Shown here: positions 5,579 through 12,983 of the stretch, in pieces
Numbering within the stretch: the first letter of the stretch is position 1
Layout: each line of letters begins with the position of its first letter
DNA from: Brevibacillus sp.
GTDB lineage: Bacteria > Bacillota > Bacilli > Brevibacillales > Brevibacillaceae
Assembly: GCA_029240815.1 (NCBI GenBank)
Contig: JARDZO010000081.1
Span: 1 to 19,319, forward strand
Direction: 5' to 3'
Length of the DNA stretch: 19,319 nt
Translations under genes and position numbers: made by a program
Notes under the pieces: generated by a model
Told to the model about the DNA's origin: nothing
The model's database searches: none
Seen by the model: the letters and a program-made list of their open reading frames with translations, nothing else

Positions 5579-6646
5579 ATGAAAAAGAACAAATGGTTTC
5601 ATGGGGTTGCAACAGTAGCACTGCTTACTTCTGTCGTGCTCGCAGGTTGCTCTTCCTCTGAGGGATCTACTGCTGCTGGGGGCAGCACAGATGGCGGAGG
5701 AAAAAAAGAGTTAGGTTCCATCGCGTTTTATTCACCAGAAACACCTGACATGACCAAAGAGATGGGACAAGCCTTTGAAAAGCTGAAGCCAGGTTCTTCC
5801 GTGAACGTGCAATACGCGGGTACCAATGTCCTTGTAAACCGGATGATTGCTGAGAAAGACAACCCGATGGCTGACCTTTGGTATGGCGGTGGTGGTTTCC
5901 TGCCGTTCGAGTCTGCAAAAGATAAAGGCATCATCACTTCCTATACACCTGAAGCCATCAAAGATTGGCCAGAAGTACAAGACGGCATCAAAGTTCGCGA
6001 CAAAGATTGGAAGTGGGTCGGTGCTGAAGTATTCGTACTGGGCTTTGTCTACAATACCGATCTGGTGAAGCCGGAAGATTTGCCGAAAACTTGGGACGAT
6101 TTGCTCGATCCAAAATGGAAGGGCAAAATTCAAATGCCAAACCCTGCAGCATCGGGAACAGCTACTCTCCTGGTACTTAGCCAGTTGATGGAAAAAGGAG
6201 AAGAGCCAGGCTGGGAATATTTCAAGAAATTAGTTGATCAGATGAGCGCAATGCCGGATTCAGGTTCCGCTCCTACGAAAGCGGTTGCAAAAGGGGAAGC
6301 CCTGATCGGAATTGGCTTTGACTTCATGGCGTACGAAAACAAAGCAAAAGGTGAAAAAGTAGACTTCATCGTGCCCGAGAAAACGCCAATCATCGTAAAT
6401 CCTGTTTCTCTGGTAGAGAATGGGCCAAATCCGGACGGCGGTAAAGCGTTCATCGACTACCTGCTCTCCAAAGAAGGACAACAAAAATTGGCTGACTGGT
6501 ACCATATCCCAATTTCCAAAGAAGTTCAATCCAAGACTCCGCTGACACTGGAAAAAGTAATTCCGCACGCACAGGAGCTGGATGTGGACTGGGTCGTGCA
6601 AAACTACGACCGCGTACGTAATGAATGGCGTCAAAAATTCCAATAA
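5579..6646 (+). CDS. ABC transporter substrate-binding lipoprotein (Fbp/Afu/PhnS type)
   Basis: A 355-residue extracellular solute receptor tethered to the membrane. The signal peptide of residues 1-23 ends in the lipobox LAGC with the lipidated C24, followed by a Ser/Gly-rich spacer and a type II periplasmic-binding fold (LGSIAFYSPETPDMTKEM, DLWYGGGGFLPFES, WVGAEVFVLGFVYNTDL, TWDDLLDPKWKGKIQMPNP). Relatives bind ferric iron, 2-aminoethylphosphonate or sugar phosphates (AfuA). The tandem tyrosines typical of ferric-binding FbpA are not evident near the C-terminus, and the operon carries a phosphatase and glp genes, so a phosphorylated organic ligand is inferred. It follows the attenuated leader (GAGAGGGG before the ATG) and precedes the ATPase by 15 bases. 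Confidence 0.88.
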   Translation: MKKNKWFHGVATVALLTSVVLAGCSSSEGSTAAGGSTDGGGKKELGSIAFYSPETPDMTKEMGQAFEKLKPGSSVNVQYAGTNVLVNRMIAEKDNPMADLWYGGGGFLPFESAKDKGIITSYTPEAIKDWPEVQDGIKVRDKDWKWVGAEVFVLGFVYNTDLVKPEDLPKTWDDLLDPKWKGKIQMPNPAASGTATLLVLSQLMEKGEEPGWEYFKKLVDQMSAMPDSGSAPTKAVAKGEALIGIGFDFMAYENKAKGEKVDFIVPEKTPIIVNPVSLVENGPNPDGGKAFIDYLLSKEGQQKLADWYHIPISKEVQSKTPLTLEKVIPHAQELDVDWVVQNYDRVRNEWRQKFQ

Positions 6647-6661
6647 GAGGGGGATCTTCCA

Positions 6662-7792
6662 ATGGGATCGGTGAAGATTGAGCACTTAAACAAACAATTT
6701 AACGGAAACACCGCTTTGGAAGATGTCAATCTGGAGATTCAAGAGGGCGAGTTTTTCGCCCTCCTGGGTCCGTCCGGTTGCGGGAAAACGACGACGATGC
6801 GTTGTGTTGCCGGTTTTGAGACGCCGACCTCGGGTAATATCTACATCGGCGATCGGAACGTAAACCAGATTCCGGCGAATCAGCGAAACTGCGGGATGGT
6901 TTTCCAAAGCTATGCTCTGTTTCCTCATTTAAACGTGTTCGAAAATGTGGCATACAGTTTAAATATTCGCCGTTTTTATGAAGGTGGTTTTGGAACAAAG
7001 ATATCGACCTTGGCACATTTGCTGAACAGAAGACTCGGCAAGGTAGACCGTAGCACCGAACAAAAAGTCAGAGATGCCCTTGATTTCGTGGAATTGGGAC
7101 ATCTGGCTGATCGTCTGCCTGGTCAATTGTCCGGAGGTCAGCAGCAGCGTGTGGCACTCGCTCGTGCGCTGGTGATGGAGCCTGCTGTTTTGCTGATGGA
7201 TGAGCCGCTCTCCAATTTGGATAAAAAGCTGCGCAACGTGATGCGCGTCACGATCCGTCAGATCCAGCAAAAAGTAGGGATCACGACGATTTTCGTCACG
7301 CACGATCAGGAAGAAGCGATGAGCATGGCAGACCGTGTAGCGGTCATGCACGGTGGTCGCCTGGTGCAGGTTGATACGCCTACCGCTTTGTACAGCAACC
7401 CTGTGAACAAGTTTGTAGCCGATTTCGTAGGTTCTTCCAACATCTTGAATGGTACGGTCAAAGGTGTAAATGAATCGGGGGAAACCTTGATCCAGATTGG
7501 GGAAAACAGGCAGCTTCGCTCCACGTACCCAACGAACAAAAAAGAAGTAGAAGTCATCATCAGACCGGAGAGCATTCGCCTGCTAACGAGTGAAAGAGCA
7601 GCTGACGACGAGAACATCTTGGATGGAACGATTGAACTATCCACTTATTTGGGCCCGACGATCCGATACGATGTCAAGGTTGGCGAGTTGCGCTTTGAGG
7701 TTGATACGGTGTTTGAAGCGGGCAGTCCAATCTTGCCATCAGGAACAGCGGTGAAGCTGCAAATCGATCCGAATCGAGTGGTGGCGTTATGA
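6662..7792 (+). CDS. ABC transporter ATP-binding protein (Fbp/Afu/phosphonate type)
   Basis: A 376-residue ATPase driving the importer. Visible are Walker A GPSGCGKTT (36-44), Q-loop Q82 in VFQSYALFPH, signature LSGGQQQR (156-163), Walker B VLLMDEP (176-182), D-loop SNLD and H-loop H214. A C-terminal TOBE-type regulatory domain covers about 260-376 (EVIIRPESIRL). The segment between Q-loop and signature carries about 25 more residues than usual (roughly 105-132, FYEGGFGTKISTLAHLLNRR); this is of unknown role. The ATG has GAGGGGG 8 bases upstream. Its stop TGA (7790-7792) overlaps the ATG of the permease gene, implying translational coupling. Confidence 0.93.
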   Translation: MGSVKIEHLNKQFNGNTALEDVNLEIQEGEFFALLGPSGCGKTTTMRCVAGFETPTSGNIYIGDRNVNQIPANQRNCGMVFQSYALFPHLNVFENVAYSLNIRRFYEGGFGTKISTLAHLLNRRLGKVDRSTEQKVRDALDFVELGHLADRLPGQLSGGQQQRVALARALVMEPAVLLMDEPLSNLDKKLRNVMRVTIRQIQQKVGITTIFVTHDQEEAMSMADRVAVMHGGRLVQVDTPTALYSNPVNKFVADFVGSSNILNGTVKGVNESGETLIQIGENRQLRSTYPTNKKEVEVIIRPESIRLLTSERAADDENILDGTIELSTYLGPTIRYDVKVGELRFEVDTVFEAGSPILPSGTAVKLQIDPNRVVAL

Positions 7793-9498
7793 TGAAACGT
7801 TTGACCGCTAAGCTTAATGGGTTAACCGTTCTCAAGTGGCTGATTTATCTCTTTTTCTTTGTTTTCTTGCTCGTGCCGCTCTTTTCGATTTTACTCGTCA
7901 GTTTTACGGGTCAACCGGTGAACATTTTCGGCAGCTTTACCAGTCAGAAAATCTTTGCCTCCACGATGAAGAAGCTGTCCAATATTTCTGTGGAGGCCTA
8001 CACTTCGATCTTTAGTGAAGGAAACAGTTACTTTGCCGCTTTGATCAACAGCTTGAAGCTGGGTACAGGTGTGGCTTTGCTGGTTACCGTGATCGTACTG
8101 CCCATCGCTTACGCCTTTGCCCGAACGAAGATGCCGTTTAAGTCTTTCTTTGCGGCTCTGTGCACGATTCCGCTAATCATGCCTACTTTCATCTCCTCCC
8201 ATGCCTTTGTCCTGATGTTCGGTAAAACAGGCTGGGTGACGCAGCTCTACCATAGTTTTGGGGGAGAGGGTGTCATTTTTGATGTGCAGTCCATGCTGGG
8301 AATCGTACTCGTTCAAGTCTTTTTCTTCTTCCCATATGCCTTATGGCCAATGGTGGCTGCTTTCAAGATTTGTGATGTCACCTTGGAAGAGGCTTCGCAA
8401 AATCTGGGTGCGAAAAGCTGGTACACGTTCTTGCGAGTCACGTTGCCGCTTGCGGTCCCTGGGATCGTCTCCAGTATGCTGTTGATTTTCACGGTCAGCT
8501 TCTCAGATTTTGGGACCCCGATTATTTTGGCACCGAAGGAATTGAATCTGATCGTTGTAGAGTCCTACCGCGAAATTGCGGGATTCTTTAACTGGGCTGG
8601 TTCGGCGGTATTGACTGTCATCATGTTGCTTGTCGCTGCCTTTTTCTTCTGGCTCCAACGGCTTGTGATCAAAGGAAGAGAGTACGGAACCATTTCCGGT
8701 AAACCGACCAAGCAAAAGCTGAACGATCACAAAGGAACGATAACGGGATTGACCATCTATACGTTCCTGATCATGCTCGTTCCGATTCTTGCTCTTGGTT
8801 CCGTTTTTCTCTCCTCGATTGCGACGACATGGGGACACCATGCGTTGCCGGATGGTTATACCTTGAGCCACTACAAGACCATCTTCAGCACTTCGGGCAA
8901 GAATATTTGGAACAGTATGGTGTTGGCTGCCGGTACGCTGGTGCTGAGCGTCGTCATCTCGACCTTTGTCTCTTACTTTGTTGTACGCCGCGGATCGGGC
9001 GGGCTCGACTTCGTATCGTCCATTCCACTGATCGTGCCTGGTATTGCGCTGGGGATCGCACTGATCCAGACCTTTAACACAGCGCCCATCCATCTGACAG
9101 GAACAGCATTGTTGCTCATCATCGCCTACACGATTCGCCGCATGCCTTACATGATTCGTTCGACGATGAGTTCGATGATGGCGATACGCAAGGACATTGA
9201 AGAAGCTGCTGTCAGCTTGGGAGCCTCTTCTCTGATCGCCGCCATCACAGTCATCGGGCCATTGATGCTGCCGGGTATTGCGGCGGGAGCCATTCTGGTT
9301 TTTGTCACCGTGATTAAAGAAACCAGTATTTCGATTCTTTTGGCTCCGACCGAGTGGGCGCCGATGAGCTTGGCCGTGTTCCAAAACCTGCTGCGCGGTG
9401 AATATTATACGGCGTGCGCGATGGCAATCTTGATTATCGTGATTGTCATTATTCTCCAAGCTCTGGCGAAGAAGATTACGAAAGATCAGCTCTATTGA
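7789..9498 (+). CDS. ABC transporter permease, fused double-domain (Fbp/Afu/phosphonate type)
   Basis: A 569-residue inner-membrane protein containing two tandem binding-protein-dependent permease domains, about 12 helices in all, so one chain replaces a heterodimer. Each half carries the cytoplasmic EAA coupling loop that docks on the ATPase: LEEASQNLGAKSWYTFLR around residue 199 and IEEAAVSLGASSLIAAI around 469, both followed by LPLAVPGI/LMLPGI. Fused permeases are normal in FbpB/AfuB-type iron and organophosphate importers. The start ATG at 7789 overlaps the ATPase stop (ATGATGA); ATG 7792 is equally possible. The HAD gene follows 36 bases later. Confidence 0.92.
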   Translation: MMKRLTAKLNGLTVLKWLIYLFFFVFLLVPLFSILLVSFTGQPVNIFGSFTSQKIFASTMKKLSNISVEAYTSIFSEGNSYFAALINSLKLGTGVALLVTVIVLPIAYAFARTKMPFKSFFAALCTIPLIMPTFISSHAFVLMFGKTGWVTQLYHSFGGEGVIFDVQSMLGIVLVQVFFFFPYALWPMVAAFKICDVTLEEASQNLGAKSWYTFLRVTLPLAVPGIVSSMLLIFTVSFSDFGTPIILAPKELNLIVVESYREIAGFFNWAGSAVLTVIMLLVAAFFFWLQRLVIKGREYGTISGKPTKQKLNDHKGTITGLTIYTFLIMLVPILALGSVFLSSIATTWGHHALPDGYTLSHYKTIFSTSGKNIWNSMVLAAGTLVLSVVISTFVSYFVVRRGSGGLDFVSSIPLIVPGIALGIALIQTFNTAPIHLTGTALLLIIAYTIRRMPYMIRSTMSSMMAIRKDIEEAAVSLGASSLIAAITVIGPLMLPGIAAGAILVFVTVIKETSISILLAPTEWAPMSLAVFQNLLRGEYYTACAMAILIIVIVIILQALAKKITKDQLY

Positions 9499-9534
9499 TG
9501 GTCGACAGAACAGGAAGGCAGGAGTGTGTGAGGA

Positions 9535-10305
9535 ATGAAGGGTTTTATTTTTGATCTGGACGGAACCGTCTACCTGGGAGACCAGTTAATCGACGGTGCA
9601 GTGGAAGCCATACAAACCTTGCGCAGCAGAGGGGATAAAGTCGTATTCCTTTCCAACAAGCCCATTGCGACCCGGCAGTCATATGCGCACAAATTGACAA
9701 AGATGGGGATTCCCACGAGTATAGACGATATTCTTAATTCTTCTCTGATCGTCGCGCGGTATCTGCAAAATGTGTGCCAGGAAGATGATAAAGTACTGGT
9801 GATCGGGGAAGAACCGATCCGTGATGAACTGCGCGAGCATGGTATCTCCATGAGCGAGAATCCATTGGAAGTGAATTACGTCGTCCTCTCTTGGGATCGT
9901 CAATTTACCTACGACCGACTCAATGACTTGTATCAAGCTGCGATCCGTGGCGCCGTTGTGATTGCTTCCAATCCTGATCGTACTTGCCCGCTAGAGGATG
10001 GACAAATTCCGGATACGGGTGCCCTGATCGGTGCATTGGAGGGAGCGACGGGTACTCCGATCAATCTGGTTGTCGGAAAGCCTTCCCAGATCGCGGCGGA
10101 GGCTGCCGTTCAGCATCTCGGTCTAGATTATTCCGCTTGCTACATGGTCGGAGATCGCCTGGAGACAGACATCAAAATGGGCAATGATACGGGAATGAAT
10201 TCAGTTCTGGTGCTGACCGGGATCAGTACCCGCGAGATGGCAGAGACCAGTGAGCATGCTCCTCGCTATATTCTGAATAGTATTAAAGACATCGTTAACC
10301 TCTGA
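9535..10305 (+). CDS. HAD-IIA family phosphatase (NagD/AraL-like)
   Basis: A 256-residue cytoplasmic phosphatase of the haloacid dehalogenase superfamily with the C2a cap of the NagD group. Motif I is FDLDGT (nucleophile D7, general acid D9), motif II FLSNKP (S40), motif III VVGKPS (K182) and motif IV VGDRLETD (D207, D212). Known members hydrolyse small phosphate esters such as sugar phosphates, glycerol phosphates and p-nitrophenyl phosphate. It lies 36 bases after the importer permease with no terminator between, so it is probably co-transcribed, and it directly precedes glpP. A role in dephosphorylating the imported ester is inferred. ATG 9535 has AGGAG (9520-9524) 10 bases upstream. Confidence 0.9.
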   Translation: MKGFIFDLDGTVYLGDQLIDGAVEAIQTLRSRGDKVVFLSNKPIATRQSYAHKLTKMGIPTSIDDILNSSLIVARYLQNVCQEDDKVLVIGEEPIRDELREHGISMSENPLEVNYVVLSWDRQFTYDRLNDLYQAAIRGAVVIASNPDRTCPLEDGQIPDTGALIGALEGATGTPINLVVGKPSQIAAEAAVQHLGLDYSACYMVGDRLETDIKMGNDTGMNSVLVLTGISTREMAETSEHAPRYILNSIKDIVNL

Positions 10306-10322
10306 GATAAGCATGTTATAAT
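10295..10322 (+). promoter_or_regulatory. Promoter of glpP (extended -10)
   Basis: A perfect TATAAT (10317-10322) with the extended TGn element (TGT at 10314-10316) and a partial -35 TTAACC (10295-10300) at 16 bases. It begins inside the last codons of the HAD gene, so glpP can be expressed independently of the importer operon. Confidence 0.65.
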
Positions 10323-10359
10323 ATAGGGTAAGGATTCCAGTTCAATGGAGGTTAATGGA

Positions 10360-10917
10360 ATGTACCCGATTGTTGATCTGGTTGAATGCCAGACAATTGC
10401 CGCAGTTCAGGACGAACAGCATTTAGAGATTGCGATCCAAAGCGAAGCGAACATTATCTTTTTGCTCACAGGATCGATTTTCAACATCAAGGAACTGGTG
10501 GATCGAGTCAAAGCCGTAGGTAAACACGTATTCTTACATATGGAGTTTATTGAAGGCATCGCAGCGGATAAAAGTGGTGTCGCTTATGTCGCCAAAAACA
10601 TAGCACCGACTGGGATCATTTCGACGAGAAGCAACCTGATCCGGGTGGCAAAAGAGATGAATCTGATGGCGATTCAACGGATATTTTTGATCGATCGAAA
10701 TGCTGTAATCAAAGGGATAAAAGTAATCGAGCAATCTTTGCCTGATGCAGTCGAGGTGATGCCGGGAGTTATGCCCCGAGTCATTCAAGAGATGACGAAT
10801 TTGACGCATTTGCCGATCATTGCGGGTGGATTAATCGATACCAAAAAAGAGATCAATGATGCTTTGGCCGCTGGAGCACTGGCTGTCTCTGTCGGAACAA
10901 ATGAATTATGGTCGTAG
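10360..10917 (+). CDS. glpP: Glycerol-3-phosphate-responsive antiterminator GlpP
   Basis: A 185-residue RNA-binding antiterminator. In Bacillus subtilis GlpP with glycerol-3-phosphate prevents termination in the leaders of glpFK, glpTQ and glpD. The TIM-barrel-like family signatures are visible: EANIIFLLTGSI, KHVFLHMEFIEGIAADKSG, APTGIISTRSNLI, IQRIFLIDRNA, VEVMPGVMPRVI, and PIIAGGLIDTKKEINDALAAGALAVSVG, which resembles a phosphate-binding barrel end. ATG 10360 is preferred over ATG 10345 because GGAGG (10347-10351) is 8 bases upstream of it. It has its own promoter and is followed 146 bases later by glpD, whose leader holds the expected attenuator. Confidence 0.93.
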   Translation: MYPIVDLVECQTIAAVQDEQHLEIAIQSEANIIFLLTGSIFNIKELVDRVKAVGKHVFLHMEFIEGIAADKSGVAYVAKNIAPTGIISTRSNLIRVAKEMNLMAIQRIFLIDRNAVIKGIKVIEQSLPDAVEVMPGVMPRVIQEMTNLTHLPIIAGGLIDTKKEINDALAAGALAVSVGTNELWS

Positions 10918-10950
10918 CACCATAGCATTTTCATAAGGGAAGAGATCAAG

Positions 10951-11013
10951 AGAACCCCCTTTGGAGAAGCTGCAACTTGACATGTTCAAGTTGCTCTTTT
11001 TCGTGGGGGTTTT
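10951..11013 (+). promoter_or_regulatory. glpD leader attenuator (probable GlpP target)
   Basis: Outer stem AGAACCCCC (10951-10959) / GGGGGTTTTCT (11005-11015) encloses an inner hairpin GCAACTTGA (10972-10980) / TCAAGTTGC (10986-10994) with its own TCTTTTT tail. This gives one or two terminator structures ahead of glpD. GlpP is known to act on such leaders. No separate promoter is visible, so read-through from glpP is likely. Confidence 0.75.
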
Positions 11014-11063
11014 CTGTGTTTGATTGAAAAACCAGCACATGCGAGAAGAGAGGGAGAGCGGAG

Positions 11064-12779
11064 ATGGACACTCATTTTTCGGCGAATAATCGGGCTGCTG
11101 TCCTCACCAAAATGGCAGAGAAAGAGTTGGACCTGCTCGTTATTGGAGGCGGGATTACAGGAGCGGGGATTGCACTCGACGCGAGTCAACGTGGAATACG
11201 CGTCGGTCTGTTGGAGAAGAACGACTTCGGTTCTGGCACCAGCAGCCGTTCGACGAAGCTGATACACGGTGGATTGCGTTATTTAAAGCAAGGAGATGTA
11301 AAGCTGGTACAGGAGGTAGGCCGCGAACGGGCCATCTTGTACAAGAATGCGCCACATCTGGTTATTGCAGCTCCGATGCTGCTTCCAGTATACAAGGGCG
11401 GAACGTACGGATACTTGGCATCTTCCGTTGGGCTGTACGTCTACGATTGGCTGGCGGGGGTTGAGCGCAAAGAACGGCGCAAAATGATGAGCAGGGAAGA
11501 GACGCTGCGCCTAGAGCCGTTGCTGAAAAAGGAAGGCTTGAAGGGCGCCGGCTACTATTACGAGTACCGGACAGACGATGCGAGACTTACGCTGGACATC
11601 ATGAAGACTGCATGGAGCAAAGGGGCAAGTATCGTCAATTATGCAAAGATGACCGAATTTATTTACCGTGACCAGCAGGCAGTCGGGGTCAAAGTAACGG
11701 ATCTCCATTCGGGAAAGACATACGAGATCTATGCGAAAAAAATCGTCAATGCAACTGGTCCGTGGGTAGATGGAGTACGCAAACTCGATAACTCACTCAA
11801 AGGCAAACGTCTTTATTTAACCAAAGGTGTACATCTGGTAGTGGATAAGGAAAAGCTGCCGGTTACGCAATCCGCTTACTTCGATACACCGGATGGGCGC
11901 ATGGTGTTCGTCATTCCACGCGGAAGCATCACGTATGTCGGTACTACTGATACCGGCTACAAGCAAGACATCGATCAGCCGCGTACGACTAAAGAAGACC
12001 GCGATTATCTCCTTCGCGCGGTGAACGCGATGTTCCCTGATGTGAAGCTGGAAGAGAAAGATGTGGTCTCTCATTGGGCTGGGCTCCGCCCACTTATTTA
12101 TGAGGAAGGCAAAGGCCCATCCGAGCTGTCTCGCAAAGATGAGATTTTTATCTCGGATTCAGGTTTGATCACCATCGCAGGCGGAAAGCTGACAGGATTC
12201 CGAAAAATGGCGGAAAAAGTGGTGGATTTGGTAGCGGAGCATTTGTCCAAAGCTCAAGGTCGCCGATTTGGCGCGTGCAGTACGGATCAAATTGTGGTCA
12301 GCGGCGGCGAGCGCATGGGTCACACCAACTATGCGGATTGCAAGCAGGAGCTTTTGCAAGCGGGTGTGTCCAAAGGGGTAGATGCAGCCACGGCACAAGA
12401 ATGGATCGATACCTATGGAACAAACACCTTGCATATTTACAACCGTTTGGAAGCGGTCCAAGAAAAGGGCCAAAAGCTGAATGAAGAGCAGCTTCTCCGG
12501 GCGCAGTTGTCGTACGCGATGGAAGAGGAGATGACTACGACAGCAGTTGATTTCTTGCGGTTGCGTACGGGTTGGACCTATTTTCAGGTGAAGAAAGCGG
12601 AGGCGAAAGCCGATGCGGTCATTCTCATAATGGGTGCAAAGCTCGGCTGGAACGAAGCCCAAAGAGAAAGGGAACGCGCAGCGGTCAACGATTTGCTGGA
12701 GACGATATACCATCTCCCCAGCAATGAAGAGGAAATCGCTCAGGCATCTAATCCACAAGCAACTCGAAGAGCTTTGTAG
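11064..12779 (+). CDS. glpD: Aerobic glycerol-3-phosphate dehydrogenase
   Basis: A 571-residue membrane-associated flavoenzyme that oxidises sn-glycerol-3-phosphate to dihydroxyacetone phosphate and passes electrons to quinone. The FAD-binding motif VIGGGITGAGIALDA (26-40) is followed by the GlpD signatures GSGTSSRSTKLIHGGLRYL and ARLTLDIMKTAWSKGA, the FAD segment KIVNATGPWVDGVR, and IPRGSITYVGTTDT, HWAGLRPL and TIAGGKLTGFRKMAE. A C-terminal DAO_C domain contains DFLRLRTGW. AGGGAG (11051-11056) sits 7 bases before ATG. It is expected to be controlled by GlpP through the leader at 10951-11013 and ends at the strong terminator at 12782. Confidence 0.97.
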   Translation: MDTHFSANNRAAVLTKMAEKELDLLVIGGGITGAGIALDASQRGIRVGLLEKNDFGSGTSSRSTKLIHGGLRYLKQGDVKLVQEVGRERAILYKNAPHLVIAAPMLLPVYKGGTYGYLASSVGLYVYDWLAGVERKERRKMMSREETLRLEPLLKKEGLKGAGYYYEYRTDDARLTLDIMKTAWSKGASIVNYAKMTEFIYRDQQAVGVKVTDLHSGKTYEIYAKKIVNATGPWVDGVRKLDNSLKGKRLYLTKGVHLVVDKEKLPVTQSAYFDTPDGRMVFVIPRGSITYVGTTDTGYKQDIDQPRTTKEDRDYLLRAVNAMFPDVKLEEKDVVSHWAGLRPLIYEEGKGPSELSRKDEIFISDSGLITIAGGKLTGFRKMAEKVVDLVAEHLSKAQGRRFGACSTDQIVVSGGERMGHTNYADCKQELLQAGVSKGVDAATAQEWIDTYGTNTLHIYNRLEAVQEKGQKLNEEQLLRAQLSYAMEEEMTTTAVDFLRLRTGWTYFQVKKAEAKADAVILIMGAKLGWNEAQRERERAAVNDLLETIYHLPSNEEEIAQASNPQATRRAL

Positions 12780-12781
12780 AT

Positions 12782-12834
12782 AAAGTGGAGAAAAAGTACC
12801 GGTTTTGTCAGGTTCTTTTTCTCCGCTTTTTTTG
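12782..12834 (+). terminator. Terminator of glpD
   Basis: A 15-bp stem, AAAGTGGAGAAAAAG (12782-12796) / CTTTTTCTCCGCTTT (12815-12829), with one G-U pair and a T7 tail. Its loop contains a further ACC/GGT pairing. Confidence 0.92.
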
Positions 12835-12838
12835 CACA

Positions 12839-12862
12839 GATAGGAATTTATATATTCCTATC
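12839..12862. repeat. 24-bp dyad upstream of the chemotaxis gene
   Basis: GATAGGAAT (12839-12847) and ATTCCTATC (12854-12862) are perfect 9-base inverted arms around a 6-base AT spacer (TTATAT). It lies between the glpD terminator and the chemotaxis receptor gene, with no T-run, so an operator is more likely than a terminator. The binding factor is unknown. Confidence 0.5.
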
Positions 12863-12880
12863 CAGTATAAGCGCAGCTAA

Positions 12881-12957
12881 GGCTCCGCCAAAAGCTTGGC
12901 GGAGCCAAGTTTTCTAATAACTCCGCCAGACAGGCTGTCGCAGCGCGGTTTTCTAAT
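12881..12957 (+). repeat. Two tandem hairpin units in the chemotaxis gene leader
   Basis: Two imperfect copies of a unit that begins CTCCGCCA (12883 and 12921) and ends GTTTTCTAAT (12909-12918 and 12948-12957). The first forms a perfect 11-bp hairpin, GGCTCCGCCAA (12881-12891) / TTGGCGGAGCC (12896-12906). The second forms a looser stem with CCGC/GCGG and an inner GACA/TGTC. Each is followed by a short T4 run. They could be weak tandem terminators or a duplicated regulatory RNA element. Confidence 0.5.
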
Positions 12958-12983
12958 CATCAGGCAGGGAGCGAGTGAGTGAG

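Noticed and set aside
8503..9459. Minus-strand 318-codon frame, Arg/His/Gln-rich
   Set aside because: Antisense shadow of the permease; composition typical of the reverse strand of a membrane-protein gene.
5579..9498. Annotation as a ferric iron importer
   Set aside because: The family is compatible, but the receptor lacks the tandem tyrosines expected for ferric binding, and the neighbours are a phosphatase and glp genes. Left as substrate unknown.
10982..11023. Thirteen-codon frame in the glpD leader (MFKLLFFVGVFCV)
   Set aside because: The nearest Shine-Dalgarno is too far and the codons reflect the hairpin arms.
12159..12758. Minus-strand 199-codon frame
   Set aside because: Antisense shadow of glpD.
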